Source: Blasia pusilla (taxonomy: Eukaryota > Marchantiophyta > Marchantiopsida > Blasiales). Taken from it: a DNA stretch of 64,000 nucleotides. Location: positions 36,766,001 through 36,830,000 of the forward strand of contig CM114272.1 of assembly GCA_050084515.1 (NCBI GenBank), read 5' to 3'. The notes beneath the pieces are model-generated. The model worked only from the letters and a program-made list of their open reading frames with translations. It was not told the origin of the DNA and ran no database searches. Of this stretch, positions 34,490 through 46,420 are shown one piece after another; positions within the stretch are counted from its first letter, which is position 1, and each line of letters begins with the position of its first letter. The position numbers and the translations under genes are program-made.

Positions 34490-35651
34490 CTTGCAAATAC
34501 ACGCTTTGCCACAAACTTTATCATGTTGGGACGCGTCTTAGAATTGAGGGAGGCGTTCCACGCCATGGTTGCGACCAATGATTTTAGGGGTATTTCAATG
34601 GTAGAGATGCGAGCCAATGGGAGAAGGCACGAGAGATTGAAACTACTATGGCCAATCACGAATTTTGGATGGAGGGTGAGGAGTTGTTTGTTGTAGCTCA
34701 ACCAACTATTATTCTGTTGAGAGAGTGTGATGGTCATAAAGCAATGATTGGGCGTATTTATTGCCATATTTTTTAGATAATGGAAGAGACTTGTTCTTTT
34801 CTTGTAACTCCATGGCCCAGTATGGGCGGAAGACGTCGTCGTTATTTTGTCACAATGTCTAGAGCTATAGAGATGGTCGATTTTATTTCTGGGCGGTGGG
34901 CACTTATCCACAACAAGTTACATGCAATAGGCTACATTCTCGCCCCTTACAATCTTCTTGATAGTGTTAAAAAAGTCACTTCAAATGCTGAGTGCATGAG
35001 AGATCTCAAAAAATATGTGAAACTTTATGCAACGGGGGTGCATGGTCTCAATGTCACCGAGGCTAATTCTTATGTGGCAACTTGCTGGCGAGAGTTCGGC
35101 AACATTGTGAACCATCAGGAAATATTTGTGGATGAATGGGATAGGCAAGTTTTTGATTCACTTAGTCCCTCTGATTGGTGGAGCATGCACGATCAAGGTG
35201 CACCAATATTGCGCTCTGTGGCTAAGTCCATATTAGCACAAGTGGTTTCATCTTCTTTAACGGAGAGAAATTGGAATAGTTATGGTTTCATCCACAACAA
35301 GCACAGGAATAAATTGACCAACGAGCGTGCCAAGGATTTGGTTTTCATCTAAAAAACTCAAGGTTTGGAGATAAGGGTGTTTCTCGAAAATCAAGACAAG
35401 CGCTTTTGTACAAGCAATACTTTCCAGAAAGGGATGGACAAGAACAAGCTAGAACGGTAGAAGAACATGGTAATGAATCTAGCTTGCATGCAAGAAACCG
35501 TGATGGTAATCATGAAGATAACCTTGACTTGCAAGATGAGGACCTAGAGGAAGTGGATGTGGAATTCATGGCATTGAAGGGAGAGAGGATACTCATATCG
35601 ACAATACTAAAAATTTGGATTCCGAGGGGCTTGGAAGAAATGTTGAAATGA
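34490..35651 (+). pseudogene. hAT-family transposase, C-terminal half
   Basis: TRFATNFIMLGRVLELREAF (34,497-34,556) is a typical hAT transposase segment. After a frameshift near 34,590 the next frame gives DASQWEKAREIETTMANHEF and a stop near 34,774. From 34,780 a 190-codon frame carries RWALIHNKLHAIGYILAP, DWWSMHDQGAPILRSVAKSI and the hATC dimerisation signature SSSLTERNWNSYGFIHNKHR, followed by NKLTNERAKDLVFI, ending at 35,352. 35,406-35,651 is a possible acidic tail. The BED finger, the N-terminal half and the first catalytic Asp are missing. It begins flush with the LTR end at 34,489. The enzyme would cut and paste hAT elements. This copy is dead. Confidence 0.85.
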
Positions 35652-36115
35652 AATATTGAATTCAAGAGCACGAAGAAGACCAACAACGGAGGACTTCAAG
35701 CGAAGCCAATCTGCCCAACACTTCTCCTAACACGACCTACGACCCTCAGATTGTTGCACCAGAAGGAGTTCAAAATTATTCCACCAAGTCTAGTGAACCT
35801 ATGAGAGATACTCCTCCATAATCTTTGAGCGCTGAAACGGTGGACTTATTTGATGAGCCTAATGATAATGATGTTCTCATACCTATGGTTCCAAACTCTC
35901 AACCCATCAATCATGGCATGGATAGTTCATACATTTCCTCCGATGATGAAACAACTGCAGTAGGAACTAGTCATAGATCCACCCGACTTTGAACTATTAA
36001 GCCGCCAAATTATCTCTTATATCTTAATCCACCCGACCTAACCATAGACCTAGACTAGAAGAGTAACTACAAAATTTATTGAGACAAATTAGTAGATAGT
36101 TATAGCAAACTTGTT
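35652..36115. other. No gene seen
   Basis: A transition zone between the hAT remnant and gypsy element 2. Short acidic open frames without recognisable motifs. Confidence 0.4.
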
Positions 36116-36416
36116 TTGTGTTGCACTTGGCACCAAACTGTTGAACCTCAATCTACATGCCCCGCCACCAATATTGTATCTAGAACAAGCTATATGTCCG
36201 CTTCACTCCAAAATGATCCAACTCCTCGTGGGCATGACGCACCAAATGTGCTCTCTATGAAGGATGAGGCACTACACATACTCTACCATCCTCCCACACT
36301 CGCAACATATGTGTTCCCTCCCACCACAACCGTTAGGCTCACTGTAGGATCCCATCCCGCTCTCTATCACCCACTTTCCTCACGACGCTACCAGTAGGCA
36401 CGTACTCCAAGACCAG

Positions 36417-37034
36417 TCAATCGTCGTGAATACCTCGGCCACCTGTCGTCTTCTCACCGGCCTCTGGATCTAAAGACTCTCCATCAGACATCCCAATCGA
36501 AGTCTCAAAAATTTGTCCCTCCATAGCCAACAAGCCCAAATAGGCGGACGCATACCATCTTGGCACCAACTCCTTCTCACTCTCACCAGGCCAACGAGCT
36601 CTAGTCGCATCCCCTTGACTCGGGCATGAGTGACGGTTCAAACCATCGACATCCAGGTTGAGCATCCCAGGTCTATTCACCACCTGGAAGTCATACTCCT
36701 ACAACAAAAGAGCCCATCTCGCAAGCTTCCCTGTAAACTTGTCAAACTCCATCAACCACTTAAGTGGCTGATGATGAGTAATAATAATAAAGGGATTGCC
36801 AAAAAGACAACACCTGAAATATGCGACAGCCCACACTGTAGCCAAGCACTCACCCTTAATCGAGCTATACTTTGCCTCTATAGCGTTCAAGCGACTAGCA
36901 TAAGCCATCATGAACTCTCTATCTTCATGGTCATGCTGGCTGAGCACGGCTCCAAGCCCCAACATGCTCCAATTGGTATGGAAGTGGAAAAGAACCCCCT
37001 TGATCGGTCTCCTCAATATGGGCATGGACGTCAA
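36417..37034 (-). pseudogene. RNase H and integrase-proximal region, element 2
   Basis: 36,699-37,034 reads GLGAVLSQHD, EFMMAYASRLNAIEAKYSS and HHQPLKWLMEFDKFTGKLAR, the gypsy RNase H pattern, continuing as VNRPGMLNLDVDGLNRH at 36,630-36,683. RNase H removes the RNA strand during reverse transcription. A DHQP-type motif is changed to HHQP. Sequence to about 36,130 matches the HHCC region of element 3's integrase in broken frames. Confidence 0.8.
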
Positions 37035-37058
37035 CCTATCCTTAAGTTCCTGAAATGC

Positions 37059-37860
37059 TCATTCCTCATCCGCCATGGTCAGCAAGGTCACCGGCTCCCC
37101 AATCAAACTGAAACCCTTGACGTATCGTCGATAGAAGTTCGCCAATCCCATGAATGCATGAACTCGACTCACATCTGTAGGGCGAGCAATGCGTGGAATA
37201 GCCCCTACCTTTGTTTGCTGCACACCAAGGCCCCCTAGGTATATCGTATGACCTAGGTACTCAATCCGATCGTAGAAGAACTTGCACTTGCCTGGATGTA
37301 GCTTTAGCCCATGTAACTGCAATCGTTGAAACACCTCCTCTAGATGTCGCTCATGCTCGTCAACCGTGGCGCTAAAGACTACGATGTCATCAATATAACA
37401 CCTAGCAGAATCCACACCTACCAAGATCCTATCCATGACCCTCTGAAACTCAGCCGGGGCGTTCTTTAACCCAAATGGTAAGAATCGCCACTGGTACAAG
37501 CAATCCTTCCCGTGAAGATCGATGCCCCAAAATGCCGTCTTTCGCTTGTCCTCCAATCTGATTAGTAGTTGATGGTATCCGGCTCGAAGATCTAACAAAG
37601 TGAAGACCTTTGCATGCCCAATAGCATCAAAGATCTCCTAAGGGGTGGGCATGGCATACCTATCGGACTTCGTCTGCCAAATGATAGATTGGTAATCTCC
37701 ACACATTTGCCAATGCGTCCAGTTGCCATGCAAATCCTTCTTGGCAAGCGTGACAATGGCAGATGCATATTCTCCATGCGATAACTCCACTAGTCTTGCT
37801 CATACCAAATTTTGGCTCCTTCTCTCAATCAGAGCCTTCTCCATGTCACTATACCTATAG
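37059..37860 (-). pseudogene. Reverse transcriptase, element 2
   Basis: A 179-codon uninterrupted frame (37,059-37,598) contains LDLRAGYHQLLIRLEDKRKT, WRFLPFGLKNAPAEFQRVMD, CYIDDIVVFSATVDEHERHL (YIDD at 37,386-37,397) and HAFMGLANFYRRYVKGFS. The N-terminal fingers region to about 37,860 is frame-broken. The polymerase palm is intact here, making it the most complete catalytic core in the window. Confidence 0.9.
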
Positions 37861-38344
37861 GATCATCGGAAGATTGGCGTGTCGCTCGACAACTCGATGC
37901 GGATCCCTAGACCCTTCAGTGTACCCAAAGCATGCATGCATGCAAAATAGCTCCTATAACTCCTACGGAACTAATGTATCCGGCGCCGCTCTCCTCTTGT
38001 CAACTTAGGGCCCATATCTGGCTCCCAAGTTTCCCTCGTGACTACGATAGGACTCTCTGGCGCGTGTGTCGGTGGTTGCTATGGTGCAACCCCGTCTCAA
38101 ACAACAAAACTCGACTGCTCTTCTACAGCCAACTGTAAAATTGGATCTCCTCCACGTGTAGTACTCGGAACCACGCTTGATGCTATGGCTATCATTTCCC
38201 AGCGTACCTGCAAAACATCCCAAGAAGTCCAAGGATGTCTCTCTCGACCACCCATGGTATGTCGATCTCCTCGAGTCTCGCCCCAAACCACTACCTCAAC
38301 CGTCTCAATAGGCATGGGGCTCACACGTGGCATGCGATCCCGCT

Positions 38345-39075
38345 GACCACAATCAACGGTGGTTGATCATCGTCCCTCACTAGCTGTGATCGACGACCTA
38401 GATCTAGAAAAGAATCCACCAAAAAATGGGAGGGGCGCTCCACTCTCGCATATGCCCTCCGCAAAACCTCATGTGGCACCAAGTTGGTCCATCAAAGACG
38501 CAGGCAATGTCCTCGTGAACCTATACTCGCCGTATCCAACAACAGTGCCCAACCGATCCATGATGTGCACTTGTCATCACGCTGGACCTCAAATTGCCCA
38601 AAATTGGCACATTCTCCAAAATGTATGTTGGAGAATGAGAGTGATGCTCTTATAAGTATCGCAAGATCCGCATCATCTCCCAAAATAACGTGGACTGAGA
38701 GTCAGCTAACCCGCTGACTCATCCAGCACTCGATTGGCCTTGACACGGCCAACCTACAATGACCAAATATATGGTCCCTACCAGCTCCAAGTTCTACGCC
38801 CCCAACAATGAAATGTCCCCTCGGTAAGAAACTCTGGTATCCCTAGACGACAGACGCATATAACAAGGCAAGAAATCGGAGGCATAATTGCACCATATGG
38901 TGAAGTGAAGCACGCCTCGCAACATCATCAATCTCAATATACAGGTATTGTTGCACACGCAAGCTGTGTGCAAAACAACAGCTAAACTAGTGCTAATCCT
39001 TCGAAAGAGATCCAACAAGAAAATATCCTCCTCTGGGATGCACCACACAATCGGGGCGGTGTCCAAAGGGGTCAT
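38345..39075 (-). pseudogene. C5-cytosine methyltransferase-like domain, element 2
   Basis: The same domain as 24,060-25,074. Motif I reads LDLFRRISTSLA, with the glycines replaced by Arg and Ser. Motif IV is intact: YLVIVGWPCQGQSSAG with PCQ at 38,740-38,748. SGLADSQSTLFWEMMRIL follows after a stop. Motif VI is TYILENVPILG with ENV at 38,608-38,616. The motif IX-X end is deleted: compared with element 1, about 290 bp are missing at the junction near 38,330. It lies between protease and RT. It is inactive, but it retains the catalytic Cys context that element 1 has lost to a stop. Confidence 0.85.
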
Positions 39076-39380
39076 AGAAGCACTTCTGGCTACCTCGAGT
39101 TCCTCTCACCTGTCACGCTGTGGTGCAAACATCTTGCTCCACGCGGTCTACACATGCTCAACGGATAAACGTCTGAGCTCCTCCCTCGAGCCCCACAGCG
39201 GCACCTCTCCTCCACAAAATGATGCGGCTACCATAACACTTCTCTCTAGAAGTGTCTCGCGCAGGTGTGTCCTCTGCATGGACATGCCCGTCAATCAAAT
39301 TTGAAGGCCACATATGGCGCTGCTCAATGTTGATAAAGTTGCCACTCTCCTAGCCGTCACTCAATCACTCCACCCGTGAA

Positions 39381-40169
39381 TCAAATGGGTAATGAAAAAA
39401 GTCGTCCATCACCAGACTGCCATCGTGGTCTGTAGGACACTGACTCCTCCGAGTAATCCATGGAAAATCCCATCGGATACAACACTGCTCCACCAACCAA
39501 GACATTGTAGGACTCTCCATCGGTCATTATCGCCTTGACTCGCACCGCAGACTCATTTGTAGGATTTCCCAGGAGAATCCTCACCACAACCTCTTGTCGG
39601 GTGATATACTATGTGGTACTCGCTCCACCCAAGGATGTCTGTATCCGGAATGGACAACGCTCCACATCGGCTCTCCTCAAGCCCAATCCTCTGAATCCCA
39701 CTTTCCCCAATATCAGAGGTTGCGCTCCTAAATCCAATATGACACACTGCGGACTAAAAACTTTACCTCCAGGACTTACCAACCGGAAGACCTCTCCTCG
39801 GTTATCCAGCAACACAACACCAAGAGAAGCCATGGCACGCTCTATCGCGGGTCTAGCGGTCATCTCCACCATCCTAGGAGTCGCAGCCTGCCATGAATTT
39901 GACGTGGACGGCCCAAGCATAAGCTCCAAGGGCACTTCCATCACCTCCTCTACAATCAACTTAGAGTGTGACACATCTTTAGCAACTCCACGCTCATATA
40001 GCATAGTTGCCAGCCGGAAAACCTCGGCAGGCTTTCCTCCCAATGTCCTAACATCGGAAGCAGAAAATAAAGGAGCGTGGTACACAACAATGGCCGCCCC
40101 CAGCAACGTGCTCGACATATGCTCCTCTTGAGCATCAGCAATAGGAGCCATCGCACTCGCTTCTCCCAT
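39381..40169 (-). pseudogene. Aspartic protease and linker, element 2
   Basis: An open frame of 187 codons (39,609-40,169) includes GVVLLDNRGEVFRLVSPGG and QCVILDLGAQPLILGK. The active-site triplet is D-L-G at 39,726-39,734, not D-T/S-G. The linker ESYNVLVGGAVLYPMGFSMD follows at 39,430-39,510. Loss of the hydroxyl residue next to the catalytic Asp suggests an inactive protease. Confidence 0.8.
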
Positions 40170-40447
40170 CGTCCTTCGTGCCTACACACCAACAACATCA
40201 CTAACTCTCCAGGAACTGTGATCACGACCCATCGATGGGCTCCTCATTACCTCGGACAATGTGAAAGACTGAGGAAGTCTAGTCCGTTTCCTGGCTTCCC
40301 CTTCTGTGGATCCACTTCTGCAGAATTAGATCCACAACGTAACGATTGCGGCCTCCATTTGGGCAACCACGCACATCCAATCAGGATCCTCCTTATCTCT
40401 GGCTGCTCCATAAGATGTCGATGTCACGGATCCGGCATCGAGTAGCC

Positions 40448-41790
40448 TCAATGCCATAGCGGAAATCTATTGTTGTAGCTGCTGTATCTGAGCAGCCATC
40501 CCAGCCTCACGCCCGGCATCTCCCTCAATGCGTCTAGGTGGTGGGACTCTACCTCCTCCACTGGCAACCCCACCACACCCTCGGGCAAATCCAACTCCTC
40601 ATCCCCCAACAGGACCACTTGGTGCACCACCACCCGGACCGGCAACTCGCTTAGGTGCCCTCTATGGCCCTCGGTCCAAACGTAACTCGGGATGTAAGCT
40701 GAAACACCTGGCGCATGTGTGATCGTACCTCTAACAATAGTCACACTGATAACCTCCTCATCTAGCATCATCTCCTCCTCCATGCTAGGCATGCGTCCCT
40801 GACCGTGATGGGTGCAATCGTGCTAGTGATGGGCTCCACCATATGCCCAACAAATAATTGTAGGTGGCTATTGTTGAGCCGCATATGAAGACGTAGGTCT
40901 CTGTGGCACGGCCTCCCGGTATCCTCCTTGAGCTCGTGGTACCACAGACCTATCTCAGAAGGGTTCGCTCCAGCATGGCGTACCATGATTGGATAGGCTG
41001 GGACTCTGTCACCCCCTGAGTGACGTTAATCAACCAATGCAAGCGAGTGTAGGCCTCATGCAAATTCTCATCCAGCCGCCTCTGGAAGTCGTGGATGCTT
41101 CGCAACTTCTCCGTACCCCTTAGTAGCTTGTCCGCAGCTCAGCAAAGAACTCAACGACGGGGTTGAAACAAGGACGAACTCGATTGGACGATGCAACTAC
41201 TCCAATGCAAGTTACCCCTCCCAAAACATCACAGGTGGAAGAGGAAGTAGCCTCTCTTGACTCCTCCTCTTGATCTGGGAACGGCTCCGTCCATGACACA
41301 TAGTATGGGTCATAGTAGAGTCGTCATGCCTCAATCTCCCAAGCATATCTGTGGGAGAACTCATGGTTATCGTCCATGGGTGCCCCCTCAGGTGCTAGAA
41401 CATACTATTCCATACTGTAAATTGGTTGAACTCCCTAGAGTTCCTAGCCTGTTGTGAGTCACACCAACTCCTAAACTCCGCAATAAAGTCGTGTAACTCT
41501 ATAGTGCCTATAGCACCCAGAAACCTACACGGTCCTCTACCCCAGTCGTCCATCTCATACTCTCAAGCAATAGGGCCACTAACTATGTGCGGTGATGCAC
41601 TAACACACTACTCTACACTCTCCCCCTCGTCTGAAGATGACAAAGAAGGAGATCAAGGTGGTCTCTCACGTGGAGACCCTAGAAACCTCGCACCACTCCG
41701 GGTAAACCCTCTAGAGCTACTCTCAAATCTACCACCTCGCCTCTCAAAGTCCCAAAAGGACGCCATAATGACCCTCTTGCCCCTCTCACA
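40448..41790 (-). pseudogene. Gag, element 2
   Basis: Begins near 41,790 (FWDFERRGGRFESSSRGFTR) and continues with ELHDFIAEFRSWCDSQQARN in a broken frame. The zinc knuckle near 40,720-40,765 reads CDYC, then a stop where element 1 has Gln, then RYDHT where element 1 has RYGHT. It is non-functional. Confidence 0.7.
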
Positions 41791-42089
41791 CGATCACTCT
41801 CAACCTCGCGAGTAATCACTCAATCACTCTATCTAACATACGGCACTCAAGCTACACTCTCTCAATGAGAGGTGTGTTGTGTGGCAACAAGCGCCGTGGT
41901 GTGGCAAATTGGCTGATCTATCAACTCATGAATAGCAAATACCCTCAACTCTGGATATCCCACACATGTCTATTTCCCCTAAACTCATACATCAACGATG
42001 CTCTCAGCATCTGCATGAAACCCAATATCCCAAAATAACTACCCAATACCCGAAAATCCCTAACACGTGTAGGGAAAGTGACCAGAATG

Positions 42090-43949
42090 GCTAACTTGAT
42101 GATAATGTCCATCGCTCCTCAAAGACTGGAAACCTCGACCCCAACTCGATCATAAAGACAAACTCCTCCAAATAGCACGTCGTACTGCCCTGGTTTTGAC
42201 GATGCTCAAATCTCCTCGATGTGCGGTGCAGCACTAGCGGCACAGAACGGCTACAAACGGCATGGCACGGAACTTGCAAATAAGGTGCGTCACTTAGCGG
42301 CATACCCTCCTCAATCAACAAAACATAATTTGCTCCACAGTGATGATGCGGCTTTACGATCGAGACGGTGCGGTGCGGTGCGGCCACGAGCGGCACTGCG
42401 CGGCAATTGGTGGCGCGTTGCGACTACATGCGTCACAGCATGGTACTCTATCGTTTTCAAGCAGCTACCAATCACAACATAGCAGAGCGAAAAAGAAATG
42501 GCGACCCCATGACTCCGAAAAGGTCACCGTCCAATCAACAATGGTAAAGAACGTCGTCAATGGCGGCCAACAGACGGAGCAAGGACGGCCTGCATGGACG
42601 ATGAAAGTGAATAGTAATTATGATATCTTTCATGTAGGTAAAAATGGTTCTATTTTTACCTTATTCAAAAAGTCAAAGTTTTAAGTTTTTTTCCACTCCA
42701 CTAACTCCTTAAACTAAGGGTCAACTCACTAAAATTACTCACATTTTGCTTATACTCCACTAAGCCCCATAAATATTGGGTCCAACTCCCACTATATAAA
42801 GTTTCCTCTCACTTTAACCTCAAGATCCTAAGTTTCACTTGTCCTTTCCCCAATAATAAAATATTTTTTTAATTTTTCTACCTGAACTAAGAAGTTACCA
42901 AGAATTTTGAAATTTGCTCCTTCCTCACGCGGTGGCTATGGAAACTTCACAAAAATGATTATAACTTCTTGCTCACATGTTCAAATTGCCCATTACTTCT
43001 CCCATAATGTGCACAGCTTCTTGATCTACAAAAATAACAAATTGGTTTCTTCATTTGACCTTCCCATAAAAATTGACGGGGAATCTTGTGCAACTCTTCA
43101 ATCTGCACTCCTACCGAAAATTTGGCATCGCTTCCACTCTGATTTCTCCCAAAAAAATTGCAAACCTATAAACACAACAACCAGCAAGCTACAAGGTACT
43201 CCTAAGAGCACGAGCATGGGGCAACCCGCCCCCATACTCAATTTCTAACCAAATTTTGGCAACGCTTCCGCGTGCCACTCTCTCACACGAAAAATCGAAC
43301 AATAGAATATCAAACGGAGCGGCTCTTGCTCCTGTGAGCACTCCCATGAGCTACTGAACGGGGAATACCGTCCCCAACCTGAAACAACAGCAAGTGACCA
43401 GCGAGCTCCTCCATTCAAGCTCTCTCACTCTCTCATTCTCTTTGTAAATCAAGTGGATCTCACATCACATCTCACACCAAGCTCTCTATGGTGTGCACTC
43501 TCTCTCATATCAAACCAAACCCACTCTCCTAATGAGAGGCTTGGGTTACATACACAAGGCAAGGAGGACCATAGCTCCGCCGCCTCATGCCAAAAGGTTC
43601 AACAAAGAGAGAATGAGTTCTCAAGCTCTCTCTCTTGTAGGTATACCTCTTTCCCTCTCCCAAGCTCTCTCCTCCGTAACCTATGCTCGCAGGCCACCTC
43701 CTTGGCTCTTATCCCGTTGTAGCGGGTCAAGGCCACTCCCAAAGTGGAAAGTCAACTATACTCCAAATGGAAACTTACTTGAAATAGTAAATTTCTCTAT
43801 ATATCCAAATAAGCCGAAACAAAGGGGGAACCTGCTCTCTCAGATTACCTATGGCCCCAATAGATCATCCTCGACCTCCTGAGGTTTTCCTCTAGTATCT
43901 CCAAAGGGGCTCTACTAGATCTCGCCGATCTATCCTAAAAGTCGTGACA
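42090..43949 (-). mobile_element. LTR and leader region, element 2
   Basis: The outer end on the minus strand is TGTCACGAC at 43,949. Segments match 28,220-29,756 and the LTR pieces at 33.2-34.5 kb. The inner boundary is not resolved because I see no clear tRNA primer-binding site. Confidence 0.75.
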
Positions 43950-45990
43950 ATATCCACTTTATAAGTCCCTCTTCTTAACTGGTTTCTATATATACCAATT
44001 ATATTGAGCAACTCTCTATCTTTAAGTGGAACTTAGCAAATATTGAGTTTGGTCTTTCTTCATGTCTTTTCTCACCTACTCTTAATTTGATCTTATTTTG
44101 GTTCTTGGAGTCCCAATTGGGCCTTATTGACTATGCATCCAAAATCTTGGATAAGATCCTATTAAGAGACAGAGAACAACTACTTCTATTACTGTAGAAA
44201 ATTGCTAAAGAAGCATAATTGGTGGAAAACGGCTCTCACACTCACACACCACCGTGGTGAACGAAATTTTGCAATGAGAGAATGAGTGGAGGCTGATCCC
44301 CTTCTTAATTATATAAGGTATGTACAAGCAACCCTAACCCTAATTTTAACCATAGTCTCGAGTTAGACTAATTTTGATTAACTAACCCTGGTTAAGATAA
44401 TCGTGCTTAACTGACTAATCAAGATTAAGCTTCCCTACTTCGTGTGAGTACCAAATGTAGCAGTTCAGATGTCTAATGAGCTTGATTGTAACTCAGTCTT
44501 CAATAATTACCTCATCTAAAGGATTCCCAAAACTTCTTCTTGGATGTTCTCCCAAAAAATTTTCTTCAATCTACTTCGTATCTTATTTAGTCCTCCCAAT
44601 TCAAAGTTCTTACATCGATTTGTCTCTTTTAACACTTCTATCTTCTATCGTTGCAATATTCAGTCAACTTCTTCTTCCTAATACTTTTAATAGAGATTAT
44701 GATGAGGTCTATTCTTCATGACAAGTAATCTTGCACATGTTTTCTTTTGGAAGTGTGGAGTTTTATTTTTTGCACAATCTCAATTGCGCCACCAACTTTT
44801 TTGGAATTGGGCTTTAATTGTCCCTATCATGACTATAAGCTTTTTCCAAAGAGGTACATCTATCTTGATGGATCATATGATCATATCACATAGGAAGAAT
44901 AACATTACAATACATGCATAATATATGAAAATGCATCTCCATGGCATTATAATATTGACTAGCATTGGCATTGACATATCAAGACAAAGTAGCGCATAGT
45001 CACTCCTCTCATCGTCTATCCACAACTCACCAACTTACCAATTCATTTTGGATTGTTTTCAAATAGATGATTTTGTAACTTGTTGAGTTGGTTTTTCATC
45101 TCGTCTTGATGCCATTTTGAACTTACATTACTTCCCCACTTGGGATGTTGTTATTTTTTTTCTCCAAGGGATTGCATTCCAAAAAAAATTTCTTACTTGT
45201 CACGCTCTATTTAGCCAATAGTTCTACTCTTATCGTGCCACTCGTAAGAAGTTGCCATATGTTCGTATCTATCATCACATGACAAAACTAGGTCAATTTT
45301 GCAGAAGGGTCCAAATGACCAAGTTACAAAGAACTGAGGTTCTTTGTAGCATTAGGCTTTGCTAGGTGCAATGTTAGAGCCATGATGCTGAAGTTAATTA
45401 GAATCATGAAGGTCAAATTGATCTAATGGCATTACACATCCACACCATTTAGGTTATTTTGTGTAAGTGAATTCTCGAAGAAGTTGCTATGAAGATGTGT
45501 ATGTACACATCCTTATAAAATCTTCCCCTTCTCATATTCCTCGGAATGAAGCTTTGGAAAGAGCTGCATAAACCTCGTTCTTGGAAATGATCAGGGAACA
45601 ACCTTTGAGAGGGGATAAAAGTGATGGAGAATATAGATAGTGCAGGATTGTGAGTTGAACTCCATGCTCCTATTTGCTCCTATTCGCTCTACATGAACAA
45701 CCTCCCTAAACTTCAGAGTTCGTAATTCATGGTATTTGTGATGGTGGTATAGTTGATGCCCTCATCATCCACTACCCCACGGTTTACTTTCAAGCTACAA
45801 CCTTCTCCAAAAGGTGGCTCTAAAGCTAGTTGCACAACTGCACATGAAAACCATGATGGACTGCATCCAGGTCTAGTCTACATGGCCCAGATACTAAGAT
45901 TCCAGTTCATGCAATGAAGAGGAGAGAGATACCCAGCTGCCTCACTTTTACATACAAGAAAGATGATCCCGAGTGCTGAATCTGCCCAAT
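43950..45990. other. AT-rich decayed sequence; possible copia-related piece at 44,470-44,520
   Basis: The string 'atgagcttga.t..aactca.tctt.aataat' at 44,476 recurs at 54,126, next to a copia RNase H remnant. I cannot assign anything else. No gene is seen. Confidence 0.4.
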
Positions 45991-46041
45991 AAAAGGAGAA
46001 ACGTGTGTGTTACTAGATGTAGATACTTGGCCCAGTCCTTA

Positions 46042-46420
46042 ATGGATTCAGCAGTGAAGCTTGGTTGGACTTTTTCAAAACTATACCGTGTGCAAGTGTG
46101 ATCAACCCTTGATTTCTTATCACTATTCCTAGAATCAACCACCGTTTTGGTCTATCATGAAGAAGACCAATACCTCCTCGAGCTGCCTGCCGAACAAGAG
46201 CTTGATATAAATTCATGTGTTAACTGTTGCTTGATGGATTCAGGAATGAAGCTTGGTCCGAGACTTTTTCAGAACTGTGTCATATACAAGTGTGATCACC
46301 TTAATTTCTTAGCACTATACCTGAAATAAGCACCGTTTGGTCTATCCTGAAGAAAGATTCCTGCTGGAGCTGCCTACAGAATCAGAGCTTGATTGAAATT
46401 CCTGTGACATCAGCTGCTTA
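46042..46420. repeat. 190-bp tandem duplication covering the end of SIRB exon 5
   Basis: 46,232-46,420 (3' UTR plus the last codons of SIRB) is repeated at 46,042-46,230. Matching strings include 'atggattcag.a.tgaagcttggt' (46,042 and 46,232) and 'caccgtttggtctatc.tgaagaa' (46,141 and 46,331). Confidence 0.85.

Larger units (their letters stand above)
36116..43949 (-). mobile_element. Ty3/gypsy LTR retrotransposon, element 2 (3' truncated)
   Basis: The best-preserved of the three. On the minus strand: LTR starting TGTCACGAC at 43,949, leader, gag, protease, methyltransferase-like domain, RT, RNase H, and the N-terminal edge of integrase, ending near 36,120. The catalytic integrase core and the 3' LTR are absent, so no target-site duplication can be confirmed. 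It is the same family as element 1, at a similar level of decay. Confidence 0.9.
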
